DNA of 64,000 nucleotides from Phytopythium helicoides (GCA_024867545.1 JANFNE010000046.1:124001-188000); one strand, 5' to 3'; numbered from the stretch's first letter, positions 1 through 10,637 are shown. Program-made: numbers and translations. Notes: generated by a model from the sequence alone, not told the origin.

Positions 1-1
1 C

Positions 2-187
2 TCCAAGGTGCTCGTGGCCTTCCCCGTCACCTACCACATGCTCAGCGCCGCCCGCAGCTTCGCCTGGAAGCAGAACCCGCAGCTCATCAACAACGTCGAC
101 GGACCCAAGATGAGCTACGCGCTCGTAGGATCCTCTGTCGTGCTCACGCTCGGCGCCGCCGCCTACACCATCAAGCGCGACGAGTAA
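2..187 (+). CDS. Succinate dehydrogenase cytochrome b subunit, C-terminal end (partial)
   Basis: This is the last 61 codons of a gene whose 5' part lies outside the window; it ends in TAA at 185-187. The peptide has the order typical of the SDHC/Sdh3 C-terminus: a helix ending in YHMLSAARSFAW, which matches the conserved H-x3-G/A-x-R-x2-x-W pattern carrying the haem-ligand His region, then a polar loop, then a last membrane helix (YALVGSSVVLTLGAAAYTI) and a short charged tail, KRDE. SDHC is one of the two membrane anchors of mitochondrial complex II and helps form the ubiquinone site. The assignment rests on this short match; another small membrane protein is possible. Confidence 0.55.
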   Translation, partial: SKVLVAFPVTYHMLSAARSFAWKQNPQLINNVDGPKMSYALVGSSVVLTLGAAAYTIKRDE

Positions 188-305
188 GCGAGCGAGATGG
201 TCCTCGCACCACCCGCCGGCGCTCGCGCCGTGATAATAACGACAAAGTTGGCCATGCATTCATTCACCTCGTTGCTAGCTACCCATGTGCTGCTTACTAC
301 TTACT

Positions 306-1485
306 TCACTCCACAAACCGAACGGTGCCCTTGGGCACGATGCACTCGGCCAGTCGCCGAGTGCTCGCGAACGGCACGTCCGCCGCGCGGCCGTCCGACG
401 CCTCGACGTGGACGGTGCCCGCCTCACTGTCCCTCGAGACAACCGTCACAAGCCCATCCAAACTCAGCTCGTGGCTCGGGGGCACCCACAGCATGTGCCC
501 CGCGTCCACGTGATCCCTGGGGCCGATCGCCGTCGGCATGGTCAGGATCGCGGCGTGCACGTTGCCCGCGTACTCCTTGAGCTTCCGGCGGTAGCGGAAC
601 TTGGAGTAGTAGGCACTCAGCTGCAGCGGAAACTGGCTGACCGATAGCGCCGACACGGGTCCCAGGTCCCCCGTGGGCTCGAATGGCACCTCGTCGAGCA
701 GCGACGGCTCATGGCTCATGGCGATCGAGGACGAAGGCGCTACCGCCTCTTCAAGCCGCCGACGGCGGTGGTCTGGCTGCGGCACCGAGTTGAAGTCAGC
801 GGTTGATTGTCATGGACTACTCAGCGTTGAGCTCCAGCAACTGACCTCCTGCAGGTTGAAGAGGTCGTCCGCAGGCCCGTCAAGCTGGCTGAAGGACCGC
901 TTGGCGCCAAGCTGCAGCACCAGAGCCACGGCAGTGAGCTCCTACACCTCTACGTATCATAAGGACCTCAACTCGCAGCTCTCCGCACCATTTGGGCGAA
1001 CACGGACGGCGCGGAGAGTCCCGGAGGCGCCTGCGACGGCCAGCACCAAGTCGTCAGCCCTCCCTCCTCCATCGGCAGATGCTCGCACACGCACCACGTG
1101 CGCGATCTGCTGTCCGAACACGGCGGCCCCGCTCTCAAACCCCGGATCCCTCTCGCCCTCGGGGGCTCCAGGCTGCTCCGCCACAACCGGCAGCAGCGCG
1201 TCCAGCTCTGAGTCGATCGCCGCGAAGCTCGGCTCCACCTGCAGCTCGTCCGCGTCTTCGTCCACCTCCATGCCCGTGTACTGCGCCAGGCGCTCGGCCC
1301 ACTGCTGCTCGCCACCGACCGCAAGACGTCAGTCGCCGCCCTCCACGCCCCGGTCAAGCGTTCGCACCCGCTCCAGCCGCGCCGCCGCCGCCTCGCGGCC
1401 CTCGCCGCGCTGCCGGTACTCGCGGCACACGCGGCGCATCACACGCAGGTAGAAGGCCTCGACGGCTGCGCGGTCCGCCGTCTGC
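306..1485 (-). CDS. Multi-exon gene, N-terminus like TFIIA large (alpha) subunit; remainder unrecognised
   Basis: Reading the minus strand from an ATG at 1485, the first exon gives a helix with the pattern FYLRVMRRVCREY. A small GT..CAG intron then brings in ARLERQWAERLAQ. This Y-x2-V-x2-V followed by L-x2-x-W-x-x-R/K spacing resembles the four-helix-bundle N-terminus of TFIIA-alpha. Further on comes an acidic stretch (about 1271-957), then RSFSQLDGPADDL (about 900-850), where a QLDG motif is also usual in TFIIA large subunits. The final exon (785-306) ends in a beta-rich segment with an SH3-like look (MLWVPP...VTVVSRDSEAGTVHVEASDG). That segment does not match the TFIIA-beta barrel, so the downstream part may belong to a second gene starting near 717. 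The exon joins around 800-1020 are uncertain. Confidence 0.35.
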
Positions 1486-2197
1486 ATCTCGGTCGCGGGC
1501 TTGGCGTGTGCAGCAGGCGGGCACTTGTTAAATGGCGGGGCGATGCGTGGAGCGCCCGATCACAGATCGAGACGAGATCCGAGACGTTGGATTACGACTC
1601 GGCTGGCGTGCCGCCCCACGTAAATGCTTCGGCCCGCAAACGCCTCGAGCCATTCAGGGTGTGCTGGTGCCGAGAAGCTAAGGTCGGCGAGCATGACAAG
1701 CGGGACTTCAAACGGAGCGTGGCAGCCCGCGAAGTGATTCAGTCAGTTGGCGGAGTGGCACCGTCAACTGACTGGCTACGCACGAGCCCGGATCGTTCAT
1801 CATTTCATCACCGCGGGGGCAGCATCATCCAAGCCGCTTATGCTGGCAGGACACGTCCCAGCCAAAGTGAGCGCCAACGCGGGCTCATCACGCTGGAGTG
1901 CCGCAACTGCAGATGGGAGAGCTACGTAACTGGCAGCTCGACGCTCTGACAACTCTAGCCGATGCTCTGTACGATTAGCTCTGATGAGCGTCCGACTCAT
2001 CCGACCAACTTTGATATCACTGCATCATTCGGAGAGCCTCGTGAACACCACCGACCGACCCGAGAAAGTCTGCTTCAGATCTACCACAGGCGGCCCTTTG
2101 ATCCGCATGAGCACTAACAAGCTGCTCGGACAGGGTGCGCTGGGGTCGAGTAGGTGTAGGAGCATTGGTCTCTCATGCGCCTCCAGGCGTCCACCGT

Positions 2198-2236
2198 ACT
2201 GTAGCCACTCAGCGATAACTGTAGCCACTCAGCGAT
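2198..2236. repeat. Short tandem duplication, unit about 20 bp
   Basis: The string tgtagccactcagcgat occurs twice in direct tandem, starting at about 2200 and 2220, separated by a few bases (aac / gac). It looks like a simple replication-slippage duplication in the spacer. No function is suggested. Confidence 0.7.
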
Positions 2237-2797
2237 GACTCCAACGAGCAGGAAGGACCAATGACTGGTAATTCATTGCAAGAACCAAACCAGAATTCCA
2301 AGTGCTTCGGATGCTCGTGAAGAAGCCATGAGTGTCGTCGATCTCTTTGGAGTGAGGAGAACGTGTGCACTATAGGAGCGATTCCTGTTTCACCGAGGCT
2401 TCCTCCTACGTCTCAGCCTCTCCGCACTAAGCTGCACGGGACCCCCAATGGTTATCGCGCATGGATGCCATGGATGCGTTCTCCTCACCGCCAAGAGAAA
2501 ATTTGCTTGTTGTCGACGCGTCCTGCGCAGCTAACGCCGAGGCGAAGCGCCTACTTCCTGCTCGTTATGGCCTCCAGAAAGAGATCACGCTCCGGTGGAA
2601 GACTCCTACAGAATTCGCGCTGCACTGTCGCTGACTCGGGTAGATGGTCTTGCTTCGATTGTGATTTGCTCAGTGGACGTCCTGCGGAGCCAACTGGACG
2701 CAAAAAAAGAGGATAGGCGAGCCTCACAGTCTGGGTGTCGCCACGAGTGCTATCGATAGCCGAAAAGTTCGCGTCGAGATGAGCAGCGCTGTTCCCA

Positions 2798-2831
2798 GTC
2801 GTCGTCGTCATCGTCGCCGTCGCTGTCATCG

Positions 2832-2863
<32 letters not shown>

Positions 2864-2864
2864 G
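2798..2864. repeat. TCG/TCA trinucleotide microsatellite
   Basis: About 67 bp made almost wholly of tcg and tca triplets with a few interruptions. On the minus strand one frame reads as a run of Asp codons, but nothing around that frame supports a gene, so it is recorded as a microsatellite only. Confidence 0.85.
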
Positions 2865-3201
2865 GGAGACCCGGCTTCTCGAAGCTGCATGGTTCTGGGC
2901 CAAACTCGTCGGTACAGTGCGGACCATGGAGCAAAATCCCGAGTCCCGACGATATCGCGGAAAGCGGAGTGGGAGCTGCTTGTAAGACCGTACAAGTCTG
3001 TGAGTTTGGGTGACTCCTACGTGATCATGAGCTGAAGCTTGGGGCCGACAATCTCAGTGGTGAGAGGTTCATGGAGACCCTCAAAGGAGCATTTCTTGTC
3101 GGACCCGACAGAGGTGTGAAGGCGTGTTAAAGTGGAAAAGATGGGCTAATGGATGCATGGAATGCAACTCTGTCCCGACCTACAGACGAAGACGAACTGA
3201 C

Positions 3202-4209
3202 TTACGCGAGGCCGAGCGCGCGCAGCTGCTTGGCGATCTGAGTGAGGATGACGGCCATGCGACGGCCGCCCGTGGCAATACGGATCTTGGACACCTTAGC
3301 AGCCATCTCGAGGTACTCTTCGCTCGGACAAGCCACGTTCTTCGACGCGTCCAGCGTCAGGTTCAAGCTCGAGTACACGGCCGGGTAGGCGTACGAGTAC
3401 GTGTCGAGCACCACCTGCCGCAGGACCTTGTCGGTCACCATCTCCGTCACAAAGTTGGCGTACGTCAGATTCTCGTATTGCGCAAAGTTGAGCGAGTCCT
3501 CGATGGTCGGGAGCCATGAAATGAGCTCCGTCGCGTTGCTGATGAGCTCGGGCCGGAAGTCGATCGTCGGTGCCCAGTTGTTGAGACTGTAGGCACCGCC
3601 CGCAGCATCCCACAGCGCGTGGAGCCCCGTGAAGGCGCACGGCTTCTTGAAGTAGTACGAGTTGCCACCGCCATCGCCTTGCGGAAAGTCCTCGCTCACA
3701 CCAGCGACGGCATGGAGCGGCTGGTGCAAGTCGCCAAAGATATGGATGAAGTTGCGCAGCAGTAGGTTGGCCGCCCAGTTCGAGTGCGTGGTCTTGAACG
3801 AGGTCATGGTGCCTTCGATCACGGAGACCGCGTCACCGCCGAGCGACTGGCTAAAGAGCGCCAGGCTCGCCTCGTCTGCCCCCTCACCGTCGACATTGAC
3901 CGGCAGATCGATGTAGTGCCAGTCGTTCATGGCCGTGAACGACGGCGTCAGCGGCGACATGCAGTACGAGGCCTTGCTCGTACACTTGACGAGGTCGGGC
4001 CAAATGGCAGCTGTGGTGATCTCGCCGGTGTTGGGGAAATCGTCGTCCCACTTGGACAGCACGCCGTTGATGGTTGCGACGTCGGTCTCGTTCATGAGCA
4101 GCGTGGCGACCTGCGCGACCATCATGTGGCCATTATCCCACCAGGCCGAGGCCGTAGGCAGAGTAGCGGCAGCGACCACAACAGCCGACGTAGCAGCAAA
4201 GACCTTCAT
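3202..4209 (-). CDS. Secreted S1/P1-type zinc nuclease, copy 1
   Basis: 335 residues, single exon. Start chosen at 4209 because it opens a classical signal peptide (MKVFAATS...PTASA, 22 residues). Cleavage after it exposes Trp as residue 1 of the mature protein, as this family requires because the terminal amine and carbonyl bind zinc. All nine zinc ligands of P1 nuclease have counterparts with the same spacing: W23 and H28 (WWDNGH), D72 (IWPD), H98 (DWHYID), H156/D160/H166 (HIFGDLHQPLH), H197/D201 (HALWD). The enzyme should cut single-stranded DNA/RNA and release 3' phosphates outside the cell. Several N-x-S/T sites fit secretion. It is first from the left of three tandem same-strand copies. 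An initiator-like TCACTTGCTCAATT lies about 40-55 bp upstream (minus strand, 4248-4262). Confidence 0.93.
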   Translation of the reverse strand: MKVFAATSAVVVAAATLPTASAWWDNGHMMVAQVATLLMNETDVATINGVLSKWDDDFPNTGEITTAAIWPDLVKCTSKASYCMSPLTPSFTAMNDWHYIDLPVNVDGEGADEASLALFSQSLGGDAVSVIEGTMTSFKTTHSNWAANLLLRNFIHIFGDLHQPLHAVAGVSEDFPQGDGGGNSYYFKKPCAFTGLHALWDAAGGAYSLNNWAPTIDFRPELISNATELISWLPTIEDSLNFAQYENLTYANFVTEMVTDKVLRQVVLDTYSYAYPAVYSSLNLTLDASKNVACPSEEYLEMAAKVSKIRIATGGRRMAVILTQIAKQLRALGLA

Positions 4210-4812
4210 GTCCGACTGAGGAAAGCCGTGGACCCGTGGGGTTCGCCTCAATTGAGCAAGTGACTCACTCGCTCACGACTCGACGGACAGCCACCGAGGA
4301 CGCTCGCAGTCCTTGAACGCTTGACCCCTTCAGTCTTTGCATCCTCTTGCCGTGGCACTCGCTGTTCGAGAGAGTACAATACACGGTTCGCTAATCAGAT
4401 TCCCGCTCGTGCACGAGACGGTTCTCTCACCCTTGGAAACGCATAGACCCCGCGAAGGTGGTGAAGTGGGCCGAGCTCCGATCCCACTCAGTCAAGCCAT
4501 CGCCTCTACTCTCTCAGAAGATACTCGGCGACAACTTGGTCGCTGGCGAGGGGCTCACCAGCGCATCCTCTTTTTGTATGCAGCGCCGCGCTTGCGAGCC
4601 AGTCGCCAATGCATTCAGAGCGCGAGATTCGCATTCGGTGGCCGCATTCAGCTCCATGGAGCCACCATGACAGGCATTACGTTCCGTGTTGTAGGCGCGC
4701 ACGAGACTAAACACACGAGCAAGTTCGCGTTGCATTCAAAGTGATTGGCCATTAGCGCACGGATCTCGGCGATCAGGCAAGCAGCTCGACGAGAGGAGTT
4801 GCCACCGCATAC
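4210..4812. other. Spacer between nuclease copies 1 and 2
   Basis: About 600 bp with no supported gene. It carries the promoter of copy 1 at its left end and the 3' flank of copy 2 at its right end. The minus-strand TCACTTGCTCAATT at 4248-4262 resembles the oomycete initiator plus flanking promoter region. No remnant of a fourth copy was recognised. Confidence 0.5.
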
Positions 4813-5820
4813 TTAGGCAAGTCCGAGCACACGGAGCTGGTTGGCGATCTGCGTGAGGATAACGGCGAGGCGGCGGCCGCCCGTGGCGATCTGGGTCTTG
4901 GCCACTTGCGCAGCCATCTCCATGTACGTGCTCGATGGGCACGGCACGTCCTTCTTGGCGTCCAGTGTTAGGTTCAGGCTCGAGTAGACCACCGGGTAGG
5001 CGTACGAGTACGTGTCGAGTACGACCTCGCGCAGCAGCGAGTTCGTCACGAGCTCTTTCACGAAGTTGGTGTACGTCAGGTTCTCGTACTGCGCAAAGTC
5101 GAGCGAGTCCTCGATAGACGGCAGCCACGAAATCAGCTCCGTCGCGTTGCTGATGAGCTCGGGACGGAAGTCGATCGTAGGTGCCCAGTCATTCAGGCTA
5201 TATGCGCCTCCAGCCGCATCCCACAGCGCATGCAGGTTGGAGAAGGCGCATGGAGATTCAAAGTAGTACGAGTTGCCGCCTCCGTCTCCGGATGGAAAGT
5301 CCTTGCTGATCCCCGCCACGGCGTGCAGCGGCTGATGGAGATCCCCGAAGATGTGGATGAAGTTGCGCAGCAGCAGGTTGGCTGCCCAGTTGGACTTGGT
5401 CGTCTTGAACGACGTCATGGTGCCTTCGATCACGGAGACCGCGTCACCACCGAGCGACTCGCTGAAAATCGCGAGCGTCGCGTCGTCCGCTCCCTCCCCG
5501 GTCACGTTCACAGGGAGGTCGATGTAGTGCCAGTCGCTCATGGCTGTGATCGACGGCGACGACGGCGACATGCAGTAGGAGCTAACCGACGTGCACTTGA
5601 TGAGGTCGGGCCAGATAGCAGCAGTGGTGATCTCTCCAGTGTTGGGGAAGTCGTCGTCCCACTTGGACAGCACGCCGTTGATGGTCTCGACGTCCGACTC
5701 GTTCATGAGCAAAGTCGCAACTTGACCGACGAGCATGTGGCCGTTGTCCCACCAGGCCGAGGCCATCGGCAGCGTACTAGCAGCAACCGCCACCGCCGAG
5801 GTCGTGGCGAAAACCTTCAT
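4813..5820 (-). CDS. Secreted S1/P1-type zinc nuclease, copy 2
   Basis: 335 residues, the same length as the two neighbours. The start at 5820 gives the signal peptide MKVFATTSAVAVAAS...PMASA; the longer frame upstream adds a non-signal extension and is rejected. The mature protein begins WWDNGHMLVGQVA. The metal ligands are all present: WPD, DWHYID, HIFGDLHQPLH and HALWD. The C-terminus has IATGGRRLA, matching the family's last helix. Copy-specific residues lie mainly after HALWD and in the segment following WPD. A minus-strand initiator-like TCACTCACTTTCGC lies at about 5855-5870. It was probably produced by tandem duplication, and its role should match copy 1 (extracellular nucleic-acid digestion or phosphate scavenging). 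Confidence 0.93.
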   Translation of the reverse strand: MKVFATTSAVAVAASTLPMASAWWDNGHMLVGQVATLLMNESDVETINGVLSKWDDDFPNTGEITTAAIWPDLIKCTSVSSYCMSPSSPSITAMSDWHYIDLPVNVTGEGADDATLAIFSESLGGDAVSVIEGTMTSFKTTKSNWAANLLLRNFIHIFGDLHQPLHAVAGISKDFPSGDGGGNSYYFESPCAFSNLHALWDAAGGAYSLNDWAPTIDFRPELISNATELISWLPSIEDSLDFAQYENLTYTNFVKELVTNSLLREVVLDTYSYAYPVVYSSLNLTLDAKKDVPCPSSTYMEMAAQVAKTQIATGGRRLAVILTQIANQLRVLGLA

Positions 5821-6261
5821 CTCTTCACTTGCTGGCTCGGCGCTTGACAGGCAAAAGCGAAAGTGAGTGAAGGCGTCCGCGGAGCTCCGGCTCACACCCG
5901 ATCTCGAAAGTGAAAACACTCGACTGGCGTGGCCGCTTCAAGCAATCACGAGCCGTGAGAAGGACCACGCACTGCAGGAATGGATCATCGGCGCGAAGCA
6001 AAGCCCGGGAGCCGCATCAAACGCTATCACGAGACCTTCATAACGCGATTAACCGTGGCTCATCTTCCCAGGCTTGGCAAGCCCGTGCCGAGCAAATCGT
6101 TCCTCCGCTGCACATTCAGCGAGATTCGTCCGCGGCGTCAGTCTGCTCCACCAGTTGAAAACGCATGCAACGTAAAGCGCAGAAGTAGATCTAAGCTAGC
6201 TCATGTTGGGATCGCTTTGAGCACCGACGCGGTCTTCTCTACCCCCGTCCGTCAATTCCGC
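5821..6261. other. Spacer between nuclease copies 2 and 3
   Basis: About 440 bp without a supported gene. The minus-strand TCACTCACTTTCGC at 5855-5870 is the likely start-site element for copy 2. Nothing else was recognised. Confidence 0.5.
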
Positions 6262-7269
6262 TCACGCGAGGCCGAGTGTGCGCAGCTGCTTGGCGATCTG
6301 GGTGAGCACCACGGCGAGACGGCTGCCGCCCGTGGCGATGCGGAGCTTGGCCACCTTGGCGGCATTCTGGTTGTACTCCTGCGACGGGCACGCCACCGTG
6401 CCAGCGGCGCTCACGTTCAGGTCCAGCGGCGCGTAGACGGCTGGATACGTGTACGAGTACGTGTCGAGCACCACGTCGCGCAGCACCTTGTCGGTCACCA
6501 TCTCAGTCACAAAGTTGGCGTACGTCAGGTTCGCGTACTTGGAGAAGTCGACGGTGTCCTCGACAGCCTGCAGCGACGAGATGAGCTCCGTCGCGTTGCT
6601 GACGAGCTCCGGGAAGAAGTCGATGTCGAGCGACCAGCGGTTCATGCTCAGCTCGCCACCCACGGCGTCCCAGAGAGCGTGCAGGTTGGAGAAGCCGCAG
6701 GGCTTGGCGAACACGTACGAGTTGCCGCCTCCATCGCCTCCAGGAAAGGCCTCACTGATGCCCGCCACGGCATGCAGCGGCTGATGGAGATCCCCGAAGA
6801 TGTGGATGAAGTTGCGCAGCAGTAGGTTGGCCGCCCAGCTCGAGTGCGTGGTCTTAAACGACGTCATGGTGCCCTCGATCACGGAAACCGCGTCACCGCC
6901 GAGCGACTCGCTGAATAGCGCGTAGCTGGCGTCGTCGACGCCCTCGCCCGTCACGTTGATGGGCAGGTCGACGTAGTGCCAGTCGCTCATGGCCGAGATC
7001 GACGGCGTCAGCGGCGACTTGCACGTATCTGAGACGCCCGTGCACTTGATGAGGTCGGGCCAGATGGCCGCCGTGCGGATCTCGCCGGTGTTGGGGAAGT
7101 CGTCGTCCCACTTGGACAGCACGCCGTTGATGGTTGCGACATCGGTCTCGTTCATGAGCAGCGTGGCGACCTGACCGACCATCATGTGGCCGTTGTCCCA
7201 CCAGGCCGAGGCAGTGGGGAGCGTGGCGGCAGCGACCGCAACAGCCGACGTAGCAGCGAAGATCTTCAT
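6262..7269 (-). CDS. Secreted S1/P1-type zinc nuclease, copy 3
   Basis: 335 residues, opening with signal peptide MKIFAATSAVAVAAATLPTASA and mature WWDNGH. The zinc ligands are conserved at the same residue numbers as copy 1 (W23, H28, D72, H98, H156, D160, H166, H197, D201). This copy differs most in the middle and C-terminal third: a different loop after HALWD (VGGELSMNRWSLD), and SAAGTVACPSQEYNQNAAKV near the end. It may therefore be the oldest duplicate. A minus-strand initiator-like GGCTCACTTCCCAA lies at 7311-7324, about 42 bp upstream of the ATG. The three upstream regions share the TCACTT core but otherwise differ, so expression need not be identical. Confidence 0.93.
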   Translation of the reverse strand: MKIFAATSAVAVAAATLPTASAWWDNGHMMVGQVATLLMNETDVATINGVLSKWDDDFPNTGEIRTAAIWPDLIKCTGVSDTCKSPLTPSISAMSDWHYVDLPINVTGEGVDDASYALFSESLGGDAVSVIEGTMTSFKTTHSSWAANLLLRNFIHIFGDLHQPLHAVAGISEAFPGGDGGGNSYVFAKPCGFSNLHALWDAVGGELSMNRWSLDIDFFPELVSNATELISSLQAVEDTVDFSKYANLTYANFVTEMVTDKVLRDVVLDTYSYTYPAVYAPLDLNVSAAGTVACPSQEYNQNAAKVAKLRIATGGSRLAVVLTQIAKQLRTLGLA

Positions 7270-8087
7270 GGCGTTCGAGGCGGGCGGAGCTCTTCGGGCC
7301 TGGCTGCAGATTGGGAAGTGAGCCGGAGCTGGCGGGCGGGAACTTGAGCCTCGGGGTTGGGTGCGTGTCTCCCGCCATGGCCCAGGCTTCGTGGGTGGCT
7401 GGCTGCGAGCAGAGCGAGGCTCGCGTGCAGTCAGCGAGCGCAGCCCTCGCGATGCGGCGAGCGATGGCGCATCCTGACACCGTGCGCGATGCTGATCATC
7501 CAGTCAGCCGACGGTGCGGTGCCGCAGCAGTCACTATGTATCCACAACATTAATTTCGATGACATCAATATATAAAAGTTAAAAAAAACCTTGGAATCAT
7601 TTCAGTAAACATTTGAAAGAAGGAGATATTATAAAATACAGTTCTCTAAGTGGAATGCTACAATATCCTTTGATTCCACATATCCGTGTCATTGCTGGTG
7701 TCACGTGTGACAGCTCCTGATAGAATTAATCCGTCGCATCACCTGCATACATTAATCCTACCCCTCGCCCTGATGTGTAGCGTGCCTGCTGACTTCTTGC
7801 AGTCCGCTACTCACGCTTCTGTGCACGCACACTCAACATTTCCAGGCGCCGCGCCGAGTGTAAACATTGTCGCGGACGGCGCGAGGCTCGGGAAGACGAT
7901 GTTCAAGTCGGTCTCAGTTGTGAGATCTGCGTAGAGCGAGTCCGACGAGAGGAGCTGCGAGTCACGATGGGCGTGATCTGTGGCCACTGGAGTTTCCCGA
8001 TCTTTCATCGCGTTCAACGGTGGATGCTCTCGTCTACAGTAGATTAACTCCCATGCACCTCGTGCGGCTAATCGCTGTCCCTAAGCC
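7270..8087. other. Spacer with an AT-rich stretch
   Basis: Upstream region of nuclease copy 3 and 3' flank of the docking-complex gene. Bases about 7540-7690 are strikingly AT-rich compared with the GC-rich coding surroundings. No supported coding frame was found. Confidence 0.5.
7311..7324 (-). promoter_or_regulatory. Initiator-like element of nuclease copy 3
   Basis: On the minus strand the sequence reads GGCTCACTTCCCAA. Oomycete promoters commonly use a YTCAYTYY-type initiator followed by a CAAYTT-like flank. Similar TCACTT-containing strings lie 30-55 bp upstream of the other two nuclease start codons. This is a motif match only. Confidence 0.4.
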
Positions 8088-10254
8088 TCACTTTCGAGCC
8101 TTGCGGCCCGGAAGGGTCCGCATTCGAATGGGCTCAAGCTTCGGGTTGATCTGCAAGGCACCCACCGTCTGTGCGGCTCTCTTCTGCAGGTCCGCAATAG
8201 ACATGGGGCGGTCCTCCTCGTCATCGTCGCTTGCTGACGGCCCGAGGTCGTCCTCAACGATGGTGGACGAACTATCTGCCGCGCCAGCAGCTCCAAGAAT
8301 CGATTTCATGGGCGAGTTGCCTGAACTGGTCTCGGGTCCACCGCCGGCTCCACCGCCAGCTGAAGTAAAGTCGGGAAGAACCGAGCGAGCCGCAACGATT
8401 GAGCGCATGGGGTCGCTCGGCTCCAAGTTGGCGCCGAGGGTGGCTCGTCCAGCTTCTGCCGGGTTTTTGTGCTGCAGACGGCGCGAAAACTGCTCGATAA
8501 TCTCGTTGCTGCGCTGCTCGATGATCTGAAAAGTGAAAGCTAGGTTAGCTCGCCGGATCAGCTTGTTGATGTAGCTCCGAACACATACCGCCAAGAACTG
8601 CAAAATGTTGCCTTCTGTGATCCCGTGGGCAGCGAGTAAATCGTTCATTGAGTTGATGCGAGCCTGGTGTGCAACGTGATTCGAAAGTCAGTGTGACCAC
8701 AATGAATCGGAAGATTTATCTCGGTTGCGCCGAACCATCATCGCCATCTGGTCCTCCGACTGCTTTCTAGACCGCTTGGACGCTGCATCTACGCTGTTGC
8801 TGTTGTTATTGGTTACAACAGGCTGATACAAGACGTGGTGTAAGTGATCCAAACAAACTCACGAAAGCTAAGCAACATGTACCGGCATGACATCATTGCA
8901 GCCGAGTGAGTTGTACAGGCGGTCAACAGCTCGTGCAATAGGCTGAAATTCGCGAGAAGCAGCTGCACGAAGCCTTTCTAGCTCCGAGTTCTCTTTAAGA
9001 ATTCTGTACAGATCCATCATACACCAATAGATGAGTTTTTTTCCCCACTATGATGGAGCTCAACGGAGCCATACTTTTGGCGAGTTTCGACTAGACTGTC
9101 GATCATGCGCTTGCGGCCATTGCTGTTGCCTTCCTTGACGTTTCGGGTAATCCTTCAAAACAACCAGGTTACCATTGAGGTCGGCGGCAGTACGTAAACA
9201 ATTCGACCTACTGCTGGATTTCCTGTTCTAGGTGACGCTTTTCCTCCTCAAGCTGCTCGGCCTCATTGTTGATGCTTTGCACATATCGAAACATTGCAAA
9301 GTTTTCCTCTTCTTTTTTCTGGTACGCTGTAACTAAATCGTGGTAGTCGTTCACTTCCATTTGCTCTTGGAGCGCAGCGAACGTCGTCTCAAACTCCTGG
9401 AGTCTTTCATTAATCGATGCAATCTTTTGCGTGTCTTCTTGCAACTACAGACGCAAGTTAGTGACTTCGCCTGCAAGTGGTTTAACAAAGACTCACCGTT
9501 TGATCTAATTGCTGAAGGCTACGTTTTAACTGTTGCTCCTCGTCAAACTTCATGTTGCCTCGCACAAAGTCATCCGAGAGATCAAGGGGATCTTGCTCCA
9601 AAATCTGTTTTCGGTACGATTCCGCGTTCTCTTTTTCGCGCTTGATGATTGCTGCCAGACTACCATAAACCTCATCAAAGGCATCCTGTTCCTCCATGTT
9701 GTTTGCAGTCAGCGAGTACGCTTGAGCTAGGATCTATTGGACGACGTTGGTGCGATCAGAAATGAGATAATATGGAGATGCAGCAATTTCGATTCACAAA
9801 CCCTGTCGCGCTCAGCCACAATCTGAGTTGACTGCCGGAAAGCATCCTGCATCTGGCGCTGAATATCCTTGAGCTTACGTTGGTTCTTTTCAAAGATGCC
9901 CTGGCTGATCACTCTAGTTGCTCGTAACTCGTCAACGCGCTTCTTAAGCTCTACATTTAGTGCTGCCATCTTGCTCTCGCGGGTTTTGCAAGCTGACAGT
10001 CGGTTTTCGAGTTTCATGAGCTCTCGCTGCTCATCCGCCATTCTCGCCCTCACAGCGTTGGCTCCGCCCCCACGCTGGTCGCCCTCTCCTCGCTTCTGTC
10101 GTAATTCCTTGAGCTCTTCGTGTAGTTTCTTCCAGTGGTCGTCCAATTGCCGCAGCCGGTGCTTTTGCTCAACCAGCAGTCTCGCGTACTTGTCGCCCTG
10201 GATCTGAAGGTTGAAGAGCTGCTCGCTTTGCGCTCGCGCATTCGACTTCGCCAT
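8088..10254 (-). CDS. Outer dynein arm docking complex coiled-coil protein, ODA1/CCDC114/CCDC63 type
   Basis: Multi-exon coiled-coil gene, ATG at 10254 (MAKSNARAQSEQLFNLQ), stop at 8088. Exon 1 runs to about 9800 (VDELRATRVISQGIFEKNQRKL, the family's DELRxxRVIFDxIY-like motif). Exon 2 is about 9734-9498 and exon 3 about 9447-9211. Exon 3 holds YHDLVTAYQKKEEENFAMFRYVQSINNEAEQLEEE, which fits the conserved DLV..F...E.QNF.LF.YV...N.E motif of ODA1/CCDC114. Smaller exons follow, including RLYNSLGCN and the end IIEQRSNEIIEQF (about 8525). The C-terminal tail is Gly/Ser/acidic. This protein anchors outer dynein arms to doublet microtubules, here in the zoospore flagellum. It is head to head with the giant TIG gene, 383 bp apart. 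Exact exon borders below 9210 are approximate. Confidence 0.75.
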
Positions 10255-10637
10255 CCCTTCCAACGAGTTGAGCCCGTTAGCTTGTGATGGAACTTCAGTT
10301 TGGTCGGTTTATTTCTGGTCGAGCGCCACCTCACAGCACATACCGCCCTGAGCTTGCCCTATGAAGCTAGTCTTCTGCTTTAAGGAGCTCCATCTACTTG
10401 GTTGGTTGGCTACATTGATTCTTGATGACACCAGGTGATAGTATTGATCCTGCAAGAACTGGGATCGGATGCGTTGTATAGTTGACTAACCAACAAACAC
10501 ACTTCAGCCGCCTTTGTCCAGGAGAGCGCTGAAATTGATCATGAAAACTCGAGCTAAGTGGACAGGGCGTACATATCGCTGCAGCGCGGCCAGCTCAGGC
10601 GCAAACTGGAGCTCCGTCAATCTACGGGCCTCCGCCA
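10255..10637. promoter_or_regulatory. Shared intergenic region of two divergent flagellar genes
   Basis: 383 bp separate the ATG of the docking-complex gene (minus) from the first ATG of the TIG giant (plus). No other gene fits. The region must hold both promoters; no clear binding motif was identified. Confidence 0.45.

Larger units (their letters stand above)
1531..3201. other. Gene-poor spacer
   Basis: No open frame here has a recognisable domain or convincing codon use; frames on both strands are short and unrelated to known folds. The stretch holds a 19-20 bp tandem duplication (about 2200-2236) and a TCG/TCA microsatellite (2798-2864). It probably contains the 5' region of the gene ending at 306 and the 3' region of the nuclease gene ending at 3202. 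Confidence 0.5.

Noticed and set aside
2750..2995. Minus-strand frame with an Asp run
   Set aside because: It is the translated microsatellite; the flanking residues are not gene-like.
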